Assembly: GCF_000772935.1 (NCBI RefSeq)
Contig: NZ_JPVR01000069.1
Location: 62,001-126,000, forward strand
DNA: 64,000 bases
Direction of reading: 5' to 3'
DNA from: Lysinibacillus boronitolerans JCM 21713 = 10a = NBRC 103108
Lineage (GTDB): Bacteria; Bacillota; Bacilli; Bacillales_A; Planococcaceae
The notes below the pieces were generated by a model that was not told where the DNA came from, ran no database searches, and saw nothing but the letters and a program-made list of their open reading frames with translations. The translations under genes and the position numbers were made by a program. Shown piece by piece: positions 27,539 to 36,318 of the stretch (positions are counted from its first letter, which is position 1; each line of letters opens with the position of its first letter).

Positions 27539-28657
27539 TTATTCAGGAGAGATAATTTTCACATTAGTTAGATCATAATTTTGTTTCTGCATATTTTTAA
27601 GTATCTCATTATGATACATGCTACATATAAGAAGTGTAATCTTCTCTTGAGGCTCATTTAAAACCTCGGTCGGGGGATAAACTTTAACATTATAAATATA
27701 ATTCCCCCATCGCTCACTATCATTATCTATGAATCCTTTAATTTCTATGTTACATATGTTGAATGCACGATAAACTTTTTTTCCAAATTCTCCAGTACCG
27801 AAAATAAAGATATTTTTACATGAATCTATTTCCTCATATATACTATCATCTTCCCATGTCTCCATTTTTTTTAATATATGAAAATACTCTTCTGATTTAA
27901 TTTGATAATTTAATATATTCCACGGCTTTAATTTACTAGAATAATGTATAATTGCTGGGTAATTAGAGACTGTTTCATAACATTCTTCTGAATAATACTC
28001 TAAAAAATCTTCTTTAAAGGAATATATGGAATTTTGAACATTCCATTTTGGATGTAAACGTAACCAATCTCCTCTTAACACACCATTTAATATATCTTGA
28101 TCACCAAAAATTATTTTTTCCCTATTTCCTTCAGTAAATTTAATAAATTTCTCTAAATATTTTTCAGTCCTCCATTTATTTAAATTAATTACTATAAAAC
28201 CTGCATTAAAATAATCATTTTTCTCTTTCAACCCTAAAACTCTGTACATTACCCCTTCTAAGTTTGGAACAGCTGCTAATGGATACTTCCCAATATCAAT
28301 ATTCCATACATTAAGTAAGTCTTCTTTAACCACAATATCTGAATCAATATATATTACTTTCTCAATATTATTTGGTAATAACTCTGCTAAAAACAATCTA
28401 AATAAAGTTTCTACAGTTAGATGATCCGCAACTACTGGAAATATAGAAAACTTTTCTCTTTCTATTTTATAAAAGTTAAAACTTAAAAATGGATAACCTT
28501 TGAATATATCTTTCAAGAAAATTTCATCTTTAATTGTTAAGTCATTATGAAGAACATGAATAAATAGTTCCTTTTTAATTGTATGATTAATAATCGACTG
28601 CAACATTACTGAACAATATTTTATGTATTTTTTGTTAATTGAACATGCTATATGCAT
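27539..28657 (-). CDS. GT8 glycosyltransferase with a C-terminal Rossmann-like module
   Basis: Second of three GT8 paralogues, 372 residues from the ATG that has AAAGGAG eight bases upstream. It has HIACSINKKYIKYCSVMLQSI at the start, the metal site IYIDSDIVVKEDLL, AGFIVINLNKWR, FGDQDILNGVL and HYSSKLKPW. The C-terminal module reads IFIFGTGEFGKKVYRAF ... IKGFIDNDSERWG. GT8 enzymes use UDP-glucose or UDP-galactose with retention of configuration; which is used here cannot be told. Confidence 0.86.
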   Translation of the reverse strand: MHIACSINKKYIKYCSVMLQSIINHTIKKELFIHVLHNDLTIKDEIFLKDIFKGYPFLSFNFYKIEREKFSIFPVVADHLTVETLFRLFLAELLPNNIEKVIYIDSDIVVKEDLLNVWNIDIGKYPLAAVPNLEGVMYRVLGLKEKNDYFNAGFIVINLNKWRTEKYLEKFIKFTEGNREKIIFGDQDILNGVLRGDWLRLHPKWNVQNSIYSFKEDFLEYYSEECYETVSNYPAIIHYSSKLKPWNILNYQIKSEEYFHILKKMETWEDDSIYEEIDSCKNIFIFGTGEFGKKVYRAFNICNIEIKGFIDNDSERWGNYIYNVKVYPPTEVLNEPQEKITLLICSMYHNEILKNMQKQNYDLTNVKIISPE

Positions 28658-29012
28658 AAAAACAACTCCTTTCTCACATCTTGTTTTAAGCTTCAAAAAT
28701 TATTATCTTGTTTTAATTATACAGAGAGTGTAATAAAATTGAATAAGTTAAATATTCAAACAATTCTTTTTCCCATAAAACCCCTTTATTGTGTTGGCGG
28801 TAGCTATCCAATTTCAAAATATGGACTATCGCCTGAACTTAATTTTGTTTGAAGAACAAGTGTAAAAACCTAATTACATGAAATGTCACAAATTCCGTTG
28901 AATTTACGCAATATTAGATATTTACCCATTATTTGGGTTGTTTGATGATTCAGTGAATAAGTACACCCAAAGAGAGCTATTTATAGAAATATTAATGGCT
29001 TTTTTATACATT
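28658..29012. other. Intergenic stretch between two GT8 genes
   Basis: About 355 bases with no supported gene. A short plus-strand frame exists but has no ribosome site or homology I recognise. A small palindrome ACCCA-TTATT-TGGGT lies near 28925-28941. No clear terminator or promoter was found, although such a gap between paralogues may hold one. Confidence 0.4.
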
Positions 29013-30107
29013 TTATACAATACCTTTATATACAAAAAACTTATCACTTATATTTACCAAAGGATAGTATTCCAAATTTTTTAGCTGGAATTTTATTTCA
29101 GGGAAATATGTAATGGAACCAACTATAACAATAGTTTTATTATCTTTTGCTAACTTCTCAGTTGAAATAATAGGTAAATTCAAAAATTCGGTATTTTGTT
29201 TATGTTTATTATTATCGATAAAACCTTTGATTTTGAAATTCGGATAGAGCTTTTTTATTTCTTCTAATACTAAACTTCCGCCTTTAGATGCACCAAAAAT
29301 ATAGAAATTAAATTCACTAATTTCCCCTAATCCTTCTAGGAAATTTGCCCACAAAGTTTTTTGCCTATATTCCCAGTAAAGCTCTTTAAATTTAACCTCT
29401 GAAAATAATACCCAAGGTTTAGGTGTAAAAGAATAATGTATCACACTAGGTATATTATAATTTAATTTCGAAAGCAAAAATTGATTTGATATTAAATAAT
29501 TCCATTCGGAAGAAATTTTTTTAAAATTTTGTTGTGTAGCATAATTTAATACATCTTGATCACAAGTATTTCTAGGGTTTAAAGGACTGAGCAGAAACTC
29601 TAAACATCTTTCTCTGAACTCTTTTTCCCTACATTTAACTAGGTTCATAATCATTAATCCTGAATTAAAATATAAAGTATCTGGTATTCCTAATTCTGTT
29701 GCGAATTTTTTATTATGATCTAGTGCCGCTGCTAAATAGTAATCACTCACATCTATTCCCCAAAGTTCCTGAATATCATTATTGATAATAATATCACCAT
29801 CTATATATATTACCTTATCTATGTTATCTAACAGTTCAGGTATTTCTAATTTTAAATAGGCTGTTTCAGTTATATAAGATCTTTTATTAAAATTTGTAGT
29901 ATCTAATCCCCTACAGTGTTTAAATATTACTGATACACCAAAAGGTTTAATACTTTCAACCATTTTTCTTATATTATCTGTATCTAATTTTTTATAAACA
30001 ATATAAATATTAATATTAGTCTTTTTTTTAGTATTTAATATTAAAGACGTAAGCATCGTTGTAGTATGACTTATATATTTGTCATCTACACAACAAACTA
30101 TATTCAT
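29013..30107 (-). CDS. GT8 glycosyltransferase with a C-terminal Rossmann-like module
   Basis: Third GT8 paralogue, 364 residues, ATG with GGGAGAT upstream. N-terminal NIVCCVDDKYISHTTTMLTSL, metal site VIYIDGDIIINNDI, SGLMIMNLVKCR, CDQDVLNYAT and HYSFTPKPW are the GT8 landmarks. The C-terminal module FNFYIFGASKGGSLVLEEI ... IKGFIDNNKHKQN is the most diverged of the set, with GAS in place of GAG or GTG. It follows a 330-base gap. Confidence 0.86.
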   Translation of the reverse strand: MNIVCCVDDKYISHTTTMLTSLILNTKKKTNINIYIVYKKLDTDNIRKMVESIKPFGVSVIFKHCRGLDTTNFNKRSYITETAYLKLEIPELLDNIDKVIYIDGDIIINNDIQELWGIDVSDYYLAAALDHNKKFATELGIPDTLYFNSGLMIMNLVKCREKEFRERCLEFLLSPLNPRNTCDQDVLNYATQQNFKKISSEWNYLISNQFLLSKLNYNIPSVIHYSFTPKPWVLFSEVKFKELYWEYRQKTLWANFLEGLGEISEFNFYIFGASKGGSLVLEEIKKLYPNFKIKGFIDNNKHKQNTEFLNLPIISTEKLAKDNKTIVIVGSITYFPEIKFQLKNLEYYPLVNISDKFFVYKGIV

Positions 30108-30169
30108 TTTGTTATCTCCCTATATATTTTTAATAATCGCTGTTAATAAACACATATTTATTAAAAATA

Positions 30170-30410
30170 CATGCTCTTTCACCCAAACTTGTGTTTGACC
30201 GTACATTCGAGCTACGGGGATGCTTTCCGTAGGCACGTTTTCAATCATCTTGTTGCCCCTGTCGCCTCACTTTTGCTTGGAAGTTCTTTGCTGTTACCGA
30301 CAAAAGTTTTGCTCTGTAGCGAAATGCACAGTCTGTAGTTACAATTGCCTCCCTTCGATCCTCAAACTTTACTCGGTCAAGAACAAATTTCAGTGTTGAA
30401 CCAAAATTCT
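30170..30410. repeat. GC-richer intergenic element, probable degraded repeat copy
   Basis: The 330-base gap between the GT8 gene and the large transferase-like gene has an island of higher GC in very A/T-rich surroundings. The stretch near 30208-30240 (GAGCTACGGGGATGCTTTCCG, shortened) recalls sequences I know as recurring non-coding repeats in Bacillales genomes. No gene or ribosome site is present. Recognition is by memory of a pattern, so confidence is low. Confidence 0.35.
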
Positions 30411-30437
30411 TGTAATATATATTTCATTGAATCATAT

Positions 30438-32600
30438 CTAAAATAACTCTTTAAGTAGCTCACTCGCTTTTTGATGATTACCATCTGAATATTCCAAACA
30501 CTTTTTTAAACTCTCAGCAGCTAACTCATTATTTTTTTGCTCAATATGAATTTTCCCCATATAAAAAAATGCTGAAATAATAAAGTTATTAGATTTTGTT
30601 ATAGCAGTTTCGTTAATGTTGTCATACAAAAGAGTATACATTTTTAATTTTTCTAGTGCTTCTACAAGATTATTTTTATGAATTAAAGCTCGTCCACTAT
30701 AATATAAACTATCTAAATTTAGTTTATTAAAATATTTACATAACTTCAAAATTTGATCATACTTTTGCTCGTCAAAAAATTGCTTAAAGATTTCTCCTAA
30801 TATACCTGTTCTTTCTTCAATCAAAGAAACAAAGTCTTCTGCATAATTTTCAAAGCATTCCTCGGAAATCAAGCGATTAGTAAACAGCAATATATCCCTT
30901 TTCTTAATCTTTTTTCGATTTTTTAATGCTTTTTCTAAAGCAATAATAGTAAATTTCATTTCATTATTTAAATCACCTAGTTCTTTATATGCAAGTGCCA
31001 CATATAAAGCTTCTTTATAGGAATCCGTTCCCTCATAATTATTAACAATTTTTTCAAATTCCTGATCCGTGAAATAGATACTAAACAATATTTCCTTTCT
31101 TAAAGACCCACTATCAAAATTAGGAGATTTAATATTGTCAACAATTTTAAAAAAAGTTGATTCAAATAAAGTTTTGCTATTATCTATTATAGTCTCATTG
31201 ATTTTTTCTTTAAATTTTTTTTGTTTATCAATTGCTTGAAGTATCTCATATTTTGTTTTTGCTTCTACTACCCATCCATTTTCAATCTCTTTTTGAAAGA
31301 ATAATTTAGAGCTGTCATGCAATGTAATAGAAGGAACGTTAAATTCTTTTGCCTCAATTACACAAGTAGAAAAGGCTGTAATATGAATATCCACATGTTT
31401 TAATAGAGCTGGTAAGGGTAAATTGGTTGCTTTTAATGTTTCAACTTTTCTTTTTGTAATAAATTCTGCCAATTGTTTCTCACAAAAATCATGTTCATTT
31501 TTATATTTATGTAACATTTGCTGATGGTATCTAATATAGAATTTCCAATTAGGAGGTGAAACCCTAATAACCTCTATAACCCAATTAGGTATGTTATATT
31601 TCCACCCAACTAAAGGATACAAGGGTTGTACTGTAAATAATATATTGATATTTGAGTTGTTTAGATATTTATTTACTTCTTGATCATAAAACTTAGTAAG
31701 AGTACTCTCTTCATTTTTCCACATTTCTGTCCAGGGATTTCCTCCTATTACTACATCATGTCTTTCAGTTTTAGATACCCATGTTTTAATTGGTAATCCA
31801 TGTTCTTTTGACCAGCACCAGAAATATGTGGGGAGAGTATTAAAGCCATTAACAGGTATACTGTTCCAATTATGATAGTATACACTTCGTTGATTCCCAT
31901 GTTGTATATCTATACTTGGGATATTCAACTCTCTAGCTGCTAATATTAATGCATAACTTATAAGTTGATAATAATTAACTATAAATACACTTTTAATTTT
32001 TTTTTGAAGTATAATTTCTCTAAATCTTTCTTTCCAATAGAGAATTTGTGTTGCCATCCACTTTACTTTAGAAATATCAGGGACATCATTTTCGTCTTTT
32101 GTCAAATACAATATTTTTTCTCTAACTTCCTCAAATCTATCTAATTTTAAATCTAGATTTTCAAGATTTTCCAAGTCCTGTGAAGCAATTAATTGATTTT
32201 GTAACGAATATGTATTTTCAATGACAGGAACCTTGCCGGCATTCTGATAGCTAAAATCTAAATTAATTGCCTTATATCCCATTCTCTTTGATATTTCATA
32301 AAAAGGGTCAGAAAGTCTATTATACCAAATTGAATTTAGTTTAACTCTATATTGGGAATCAGAAAGAAAAATTATATCTATGTCTTTATCATCAAAAATA
32401 TGTGATAAAGATGGAATTTCCTTTGGATTTTTAGTAATTTCATATATTTCATTATTTATTTTACTCTTTGACTTTAATAAATTTAATGAAGTTACTATTC
32501 TAAAGATAGGCCAAAAATCTATTTCATTTATCTTCCAATTTTTAACAGGTAAGTTTTTCTCGATATAATTAATTGTTTGCATTATTTTTAGTTCGTCCAT
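30438..32600 (-). CDS. Large GT-B-like transferase with C-terminal helical repeats
   Basis: I do not recognise the exact family. From the chosen ATG (GGTAGGT upstream) the protein has 720 residues. The middle part looks like a GT-B fold of the capsule/ulosonic-acid transferase kind: SVFIVNYYQLISYALILAARELNIPSIDIQHGNQ, VVIGGNPWTEMW, FYIRYHQQMLHKYK, then HIDITAFSTCVIEAKEFNVPSITLHD-like sequence with the ST...E signature often seen at the nucleotide-phosphate site. The last 200 residues are helical with TPR-like pairs (YYSGRALIHKNNLVEALEKL, FYMGKIHIEQKNNELAAESLKKCLEYS). It sits beside the methyltransferase and KdsB-like genes and may use their CMP-sugar. Confidence 0.6.
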   Translation of the reverse strand: MDELKIMQTINYIEKNLPVKNWKINEIDFWPIFRIVTSLNLLKSKSKINNEIYEITKNPKEIPSLSHIFDDKDIDIIFLSDSQYRVKLNSIWYNRLSDPFYEISKRMGYKAINLDFSYQNAGKVPVIENTYSLQNQLIASQDLENLENLDLKLDRFEEVREKILYLTKDENDVPDISKVKWMATQILYWKERFREIILQKKIKSVFIVNYYQLISYALILAARELNIPSIDIQHGNQRSVYYHNWNSIPVNGFNTLPTYFWCWSKEHGLPIKTWVSKTERHDVVIGGNPWTEMWKNEESTLTKFYDQEVNKYLNNSNINILFTVQPLYPLVGWKYNIPNWVIEVIRVSPPNWKFYIRYHQQMLHKYKNEHDFCEKQLAEFITKRKVETLKATNLPLPALLKHVDIHITAFSTCVIEAKEFNVPSITLHDSSKLFFQKEIENGWVVEAKTKYEILQAIDKQKKFKEKINETIIDNSKTLFESTFFKIVDNIKSPNFDSGSLRKEILFSIYFTDQEFEKIVNNYEGTDSYKEALYVALAYKELGDLNNEMKFTIIALEKALKNRKKIKKRDILLFTNRLISEECFENYAEDFVSLIEERTGILGEIFKQFFDEQKYDQILKLCKYFNKLNLDSLYYSGRALIHKNNLVEALEKLKMYTLLYDNINETAITKSNNFIISAFFYMGKIHIEQKNNELAAESLKKCLEYSDGNHQKASELLKELF

Positions 32601-32723
32601 TTTTATACCTACCATTATTTTTTTTGTAATCAGAAAGAATTTACTAAAAAGCCACAGCACAAACTTTTTATTATCAATGATATCTTTATTTATGGCATTC
32701 TTTATTTGCTTTAAAACTCAAGC

Positions 32724-32749
32724 TTAATAGAGTTTAATAGAGTTTAATA
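32724..32749. repeat. Short tandem repeat before the transferase-like gene
   Basis: The ten-base unit AATAGAGTTT is repeated about two and a half times in the gap between the methyltransferase and the large transferase-like gene. It is short and A/T-rich; no function is evident. Confidence 0.5.
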
Positions 32750-32776
32750 ATGGAAATAATTCTTAGCTGAAGACTT

Positions 32777-33817
32777 TCAAATTCTCTTCTTCAAAACAAG
32801 ATGTACCTCTGAAGAAAATTCCGATTGATCTAATATAAGTTGTACACTATTCATAACTTCTTTGAACTTATCTTCAAATATTTCTAAAATTTTCTGAGAA
32901 ACATTTTTTTCTATTAAATTCAGTCGTAATACTCTGTATAAATCCATAGAATCTGCTCCAAATTGCCATTTTCCTATTATATCAAGATTAAATTCTTCGC
33001 AAAAATATCCTATAGATTCATTGCTATAAAGATGTGTATGCCCTCCAGCTAATTGTCTATGAAACATATCTTCTTTCAAGAATTCAAAAAATACAGAGTA
33101 TGAAAAGAGTGGTATAGATATATATATATATTGAATATTAATATTCTTTTCAATAGCAGATAATATCTTCCTTGGGTTTACTAAATGTTCTAATACGCCT
33201 ATCATGGATACTACTTTAGCGGAAGTATTTAATAATACCTCCTCTAAGTTATCCAATTCCACTAAATTTACCAATTGTTCTCCCAACATTTCATTAGCAA
33301 ATATAACTTGTTTTTCTGAAACTTCATACCCTTGTATATTACTAAAACCTGAATTCCTCAATGCCTGTAAAAAGTATCCAGACCCTGCCCCAACATCTAT
33401 TATTAAATCATTTTTATTTAGGCTACTTATTATAATATCTTTTAAAAAAAAGGATTTTGGATCATAAACAGATTTTACCCTATCTAACCATAACTTTTTC
33501 GTTTCTGAATGATAAAGGTCTTTAGAGTAGTAGTTTGTTTCATCTTCTACATATACTGCATAGGCAAACTCTTTTGTATCTTCATATATACCATTTAAAT
33601 GCCCACAATTGCTACATAATTTATACTCTATTTTTTGTTTGGAAAAATCAACTTCACTCATCAATAAATGATTACAGTTTTTACATTTCTCCCTCAAGAT
33701 TTGATTACGTGCTACATTGATAATTTTTTTTTGATTTTCGTACAAAGAATCATTATTTTTAATAAAACTTTGTTTTAAATCAAATATATCATTTATATCT
33801 TTTCCGAATTTTTTCAT
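32777..33817 (-). CDS. SAM-dependent methyltransferase with N-terminal zinc-ribbon-like motif
   Basis: The 346-residue protein has a CxxC...CxxC pair (CKNCNH and CSNCGH, about residues 42-72) and then a class I methyltransferase domain: LIIDVGAGSGYFLQALRNSGF (SAM-binding), GYEVSEKQ, and MIGVLEHLVNPRKIL. This layout is found in sugar C- or O-methyltransferases of polysaccharide loci. The ATG has TAGGAG upstream. The substrate may be the ulosonic acid or another sugar of the A/T-rich block; this is an inference from position. Confidence 0.75.
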   Translation of the reverse strand: MKKFGKDINDIFDLKQSFIKNNDSLYENQKKIINVARNQILREKCKNCNHLLMSEVDFSKQKIEYKLCSNCGHLNGIYEDTKEFAYAVYVEDETNYYSKDLYHSETKKLWLDRVKSVYDPKSFFLKDIIISSLNKNDLIIDVGAGSGYFLQALRNSGFSNIQGYEVSEKQVIFANEMLGEQLVNLVELDNLEEVLLNTSAKVVSMIGVLEHLVNPRKILSAIEKNINIQYIYISIPLFSYSVFFEFLKEDMFHRQLAGGHTHLYSNESIGYFCEEFNLDIIGKWQFGADSMDLYRVLRLNLIEKNVSQKILEIFEDKFKEVMNSVQLILDQSEFSSEVHLVLKKRI

Positions 33818-33851
33818 GTTATACTCCTAGTCTAGTTTGAAAATTTTAACC

Positions 33852-34577
33852 TTAAACCTCGTTTGTTAAAATACTTCTTACTTTTTCTAAATCTTTAGGT
33901 GTATCAACAGATAAAGATTCCCCATCTACCATTGTAACTAACACCTTTTTATTATTTTCTATAAATCTTAGATGATCTATATCTTCAATTTTTTCATGTT
34001 CTCCCATAGGAGTTTTAGAGTAGAATTCAAGTGCTTCTTTATTAAAACATTCAACACCTATTAACTTTTTGTATTTAAAATCAAGTGTACCTTTTGGATA
34101 AGGAATAACAGAACGGGACATATAAATAACTGTACCATTTCCTAAGGTAGTTAATTTTATATTCGCAGGATCCATAGTTTCTACTGGATCCGTTAATTCT
34201 CTCATTAAATACCCTGCGTAACACCCATTTGATTTTTGCCTAGGTATAATTTTTCGAATATTATCAGGAAGTATTAAAGGTTCGTCTCCATTGACACAAA
34301 CATAGTAATCAGCATCCTTTACGGTAGCCACTTCAGCAATGCGAAGTACATGATTTTCATGTTCTTCACTCGTTAAGATTGTTGGAATTCCCAGCTTTGA
34401 ACATGTTTCTACTATTCTGTTATCATCTGTAGCAACAATTACTTCAAAAAACTCTTTAACCTGTATTGCTTTTTGAAAGGTCCACCATATCATAGGTTTA
34501 CCATGAATATCTGCTAGGGGCTTACCTGGGAACCTAGTTGATTTATATCTTGCCGGAATAATACATAAAATTTTCAT
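33852..34577 (-). CDS. KdsB-like CMP-ulosonic acid synthetase
   Basis: KdsB activates 3-deoxy-octulosonic acid (Kdo) with CTP. This 241-residue protein begins CIIPARYKSTRFPGKPLADI (residues 5-24), the CTP-binding loop, and has YVCVNGDEPLILPDNI, the metal site NGDEP, and HLRFIENNKKVLVTMVDGESLSVDTPKDLEKV at the end. Kdo is unusual in a Gram-positive cell, so the natural sugar is probably a related 3-deoxy-ulosonic acid. A KdsC-like phosphatase and a pyruvate aldolase fusion lie directly upstream. GAGGAGG precedes the ATG. Confidence 0.85.
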   Translation of the reverse strand: MKILCIIPARYKSTRFPGKPLADIHGKPMIWWTFQKAIQVKEFFEVIVATDDNRIVETCSKLGIPTILTSEEHENHVLRIAEVATVKDADYYVCVNGDEPLILPDNIRKIIPRQKSNGCYAGYLMRELTDPVETMDPANIKLTTLGNGTVIYMSRSVIPYPKGTLDFKYKKLIGVECFNKEALEFYSKTPMGEHEKIEDIDHLRFIENNKKVLVTMVDGESLSVDTPKDLEKVRSILTNEV

Positions 34578-34660
34578 AGATAGGCCTCCTCGAAAAATGT
34601 TCTGTTAGTTTAAGTTATTTATTTGCGTAATTTAAGTTATATAATACAACACTCTCTACT

Positions 34661-36292
34661 CTAATCCTGACTAATAGTGTTGAAAATATCTTGGAAAATA
34701 CTTGGAGTTAAAAAATTTATTACTATCTCTTTGTTTAGATTTTTATTAAAGTCTATTAACATTTCGTTAATTTCATTATTTATTTGTTCAAAATTTCCAG
34801 AGCTGTATCTCGATTCTAATTCTTCGTTATAATAACTGTAATTATCATTACTATTAAAACCATCAAATCCTGCAATAGTAATATCCTTTACATCTAACTT
34901 ACTTAATAACCTTAACAGCATTACTATAGAATTATCATAATATCTCCATTCTCTCTTTATTAAACTGTTGTAATCTACAATGTAACTTTTTAAATTATCT
35001 ATTACTTGTAAGTTTGAAGTAATTATTTTTGTAGTTGTGTAGAACAAATCACTGTCTATTTGCTTCCCAAAATCCATCCTTTTTTTATTATTATAAAAAA
35101 CAAAATCTATAGGAATTAAATTAGTTAAATGATTTATACTTATTACAATTGGAGACTCATTCTGTACTTTTTTGATTATTTCAGATGTAAAACTATCAAT
35201 ACTTTTCCCAGGAGCTAGGAGGAAAACTGATTTACTTTTAAAGATTTCTTTTAAATCTTCAGTTACTTTTTCATCATTGAATTCATTAGTAAAATATTTT
35301 TGATATAAAAGTTCCAACTCATCATAATCATATCTTTTTCTAAGATTCGGATTGAGCGAGTCTATAATAATTCTTAAATCTTTTGTATTTATATTGTGTT
35401 TATCCATCAAGTATTCAACATTATGAACATGAGAACCATGAATTCCTGCAACAAAATAAGGAATATTATATCCCCATGTATATTTCTTTAAAAATTTATC
35501 CATGTGTACATCCACTAAATCTAATAAAGCATTTATATTATAATTATGGTCATATTTCTTATTTAAATATGAAACAATTAATTCTGTTGGAGTATTACCT
35601 GCCCCTCTCCCCATACCACATACAGTGGAATCAATGATAACTTCTCTCTCTCCAAAGCTTATCTCAGAAAATTTTTGAGAAAGTGCAACTGATAATTGTA
35701 AATTATTATGTGAATGAAAACCTAGTTTAATATTTTCTTCAAGATTATTATTTATTAAATAGTAAATTCTTATCAAATCTTCTATATACATAGATCCAAA
35801 AGTATCAACTATTGAGAATGCATAAGGTTTAATTTCATTAACTTTTTCAATTAACTCTAATAATTCTGCATCTGAATACCCAAGAATATCTACAGGTTGA
35901 ATATATACTTTGTAACCTTTATTAATTATTTCTTCAGCAAGCCCTAATGCCTTAAAACGGTCTTTTTTAAAAAAGCAATCTCTTATAGCATCCACCCCTT
36001 CACCATTATAGCGTGTTAATTTTTCTATGCTATATCTTCCGTAATCTACCATAACTACAAATGATGTCTTTAGTTTTTTTTCTGGCAAATACATATTAAT
36101 TTCTTCGATTTTATTATATGTTGTAATACCTGGTCTATAATCTATATCTTTCAGAAATCCACACTCTATTATATCGATGTTAGCTTCACAAAGTTTACCT
36201 ATTATACCTTTAATGGTTCTTTCTCCAAAATCCATATTAACAATATAACCACCATCTCTTAAAGTACAATCTAGAACTTTAACATGACTCAT
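34661..36292 (-). CDS. HMGL-type pyruvate aldolase fused to a DUF115-like domain
   Basis: Residues 1 to about 330 are an HMGL-like TIM barrel as in 4-hydroxy-2-oxovalerate aldolase: DCTLRDGGY at 8-16 with the catalytic arginine and metal aspartate, HSHNN at 193-197 binding the metal, and GMGRGAGN at 226-233. Residues about 355-540 are a second domain: SVFLLAPGKSIDSF and ITIAGFDGFNSN resemble the GPSL and VGQNFA segments of Maf/DUF115 proteins. Such an aldolase joins pyruvate to an aldehyde, which would make a 2-keto-3-deoxy acid. It sits between KdsB-like and KdsC-like genes. The fusion and its product are inferences. Confidence 0.7.
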   Translation of the reverse strand: MSHVKVLDCTLRDGGYIVNMDFGERTIKGIIGKLCEANIDIIECGFLKDIDYRPGITTYNKIEEINMYLPEKKLKTSFVVMVDYGRYSIEKLTRYNGEGVDAIRDCFFKKDRFKALGLAEEIINKGYKVYIQPVDILGYSDAELLELIEKVNEIKPYAFSIVDTFGSMYIEDLIRIYYLINNNLEENIKLGFHSHNNLQLSVALSQKFSEISFGEREVIIDSTVCGMGRGAGNTPTELIVSYLNKKYDHNYNINALLDLVDVHMDKFLKKYTWGYNIPYFVAGIHGSHVHNVEYLMDKHNINTKDLRIIIDSLNPNLRKRYDYDELELLYQKYFTNEFNDEKVTEDLKEIFKSKSVFLLAPGKSIDSFTSEIIKKVQNESPIVISINHLTNLIPIDFVFYNNKKRMDFGKQIDSDLFYTTTKIITSNLQVIDNLKSYIVDYNSLIKREWRYYDNSIVMLLRLLSKLDVKDITIAGFDGFNSNDNYSYYNEELESRYSSGNFEQINNEINEMLIDFNKNLNKEIVINFLTPSIFQDIFNTISQD

Positions 36293-36318
36293 ATAATTAC
36301 ACCCTGTATATTAACCTT

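Noticed and set aside
32724-32749. AATAGAGTTT tandem copies as a CRISPR or iteron array
   Set aside because: Only about 2.5 units of ten bases, no spacers and no replication genes nearby.
33852-34577. KdsB-like protein as evidence of lipopolysaccharide and a Gram-negative host
   Set aside because: All surrounding genes (ComK, ComF, DegSU, TagO, FliW/CsrA order) are those of Bacillales; no lipid A genes are seen.
34661-36292. Aldolase read as a catabolic 4-hydroxy-2-oxovalerate aldolase
   Set aside because: No meta-cleavage pathway genes are nearby, and its partners are KdsB- and KdsC-like glycan genes.
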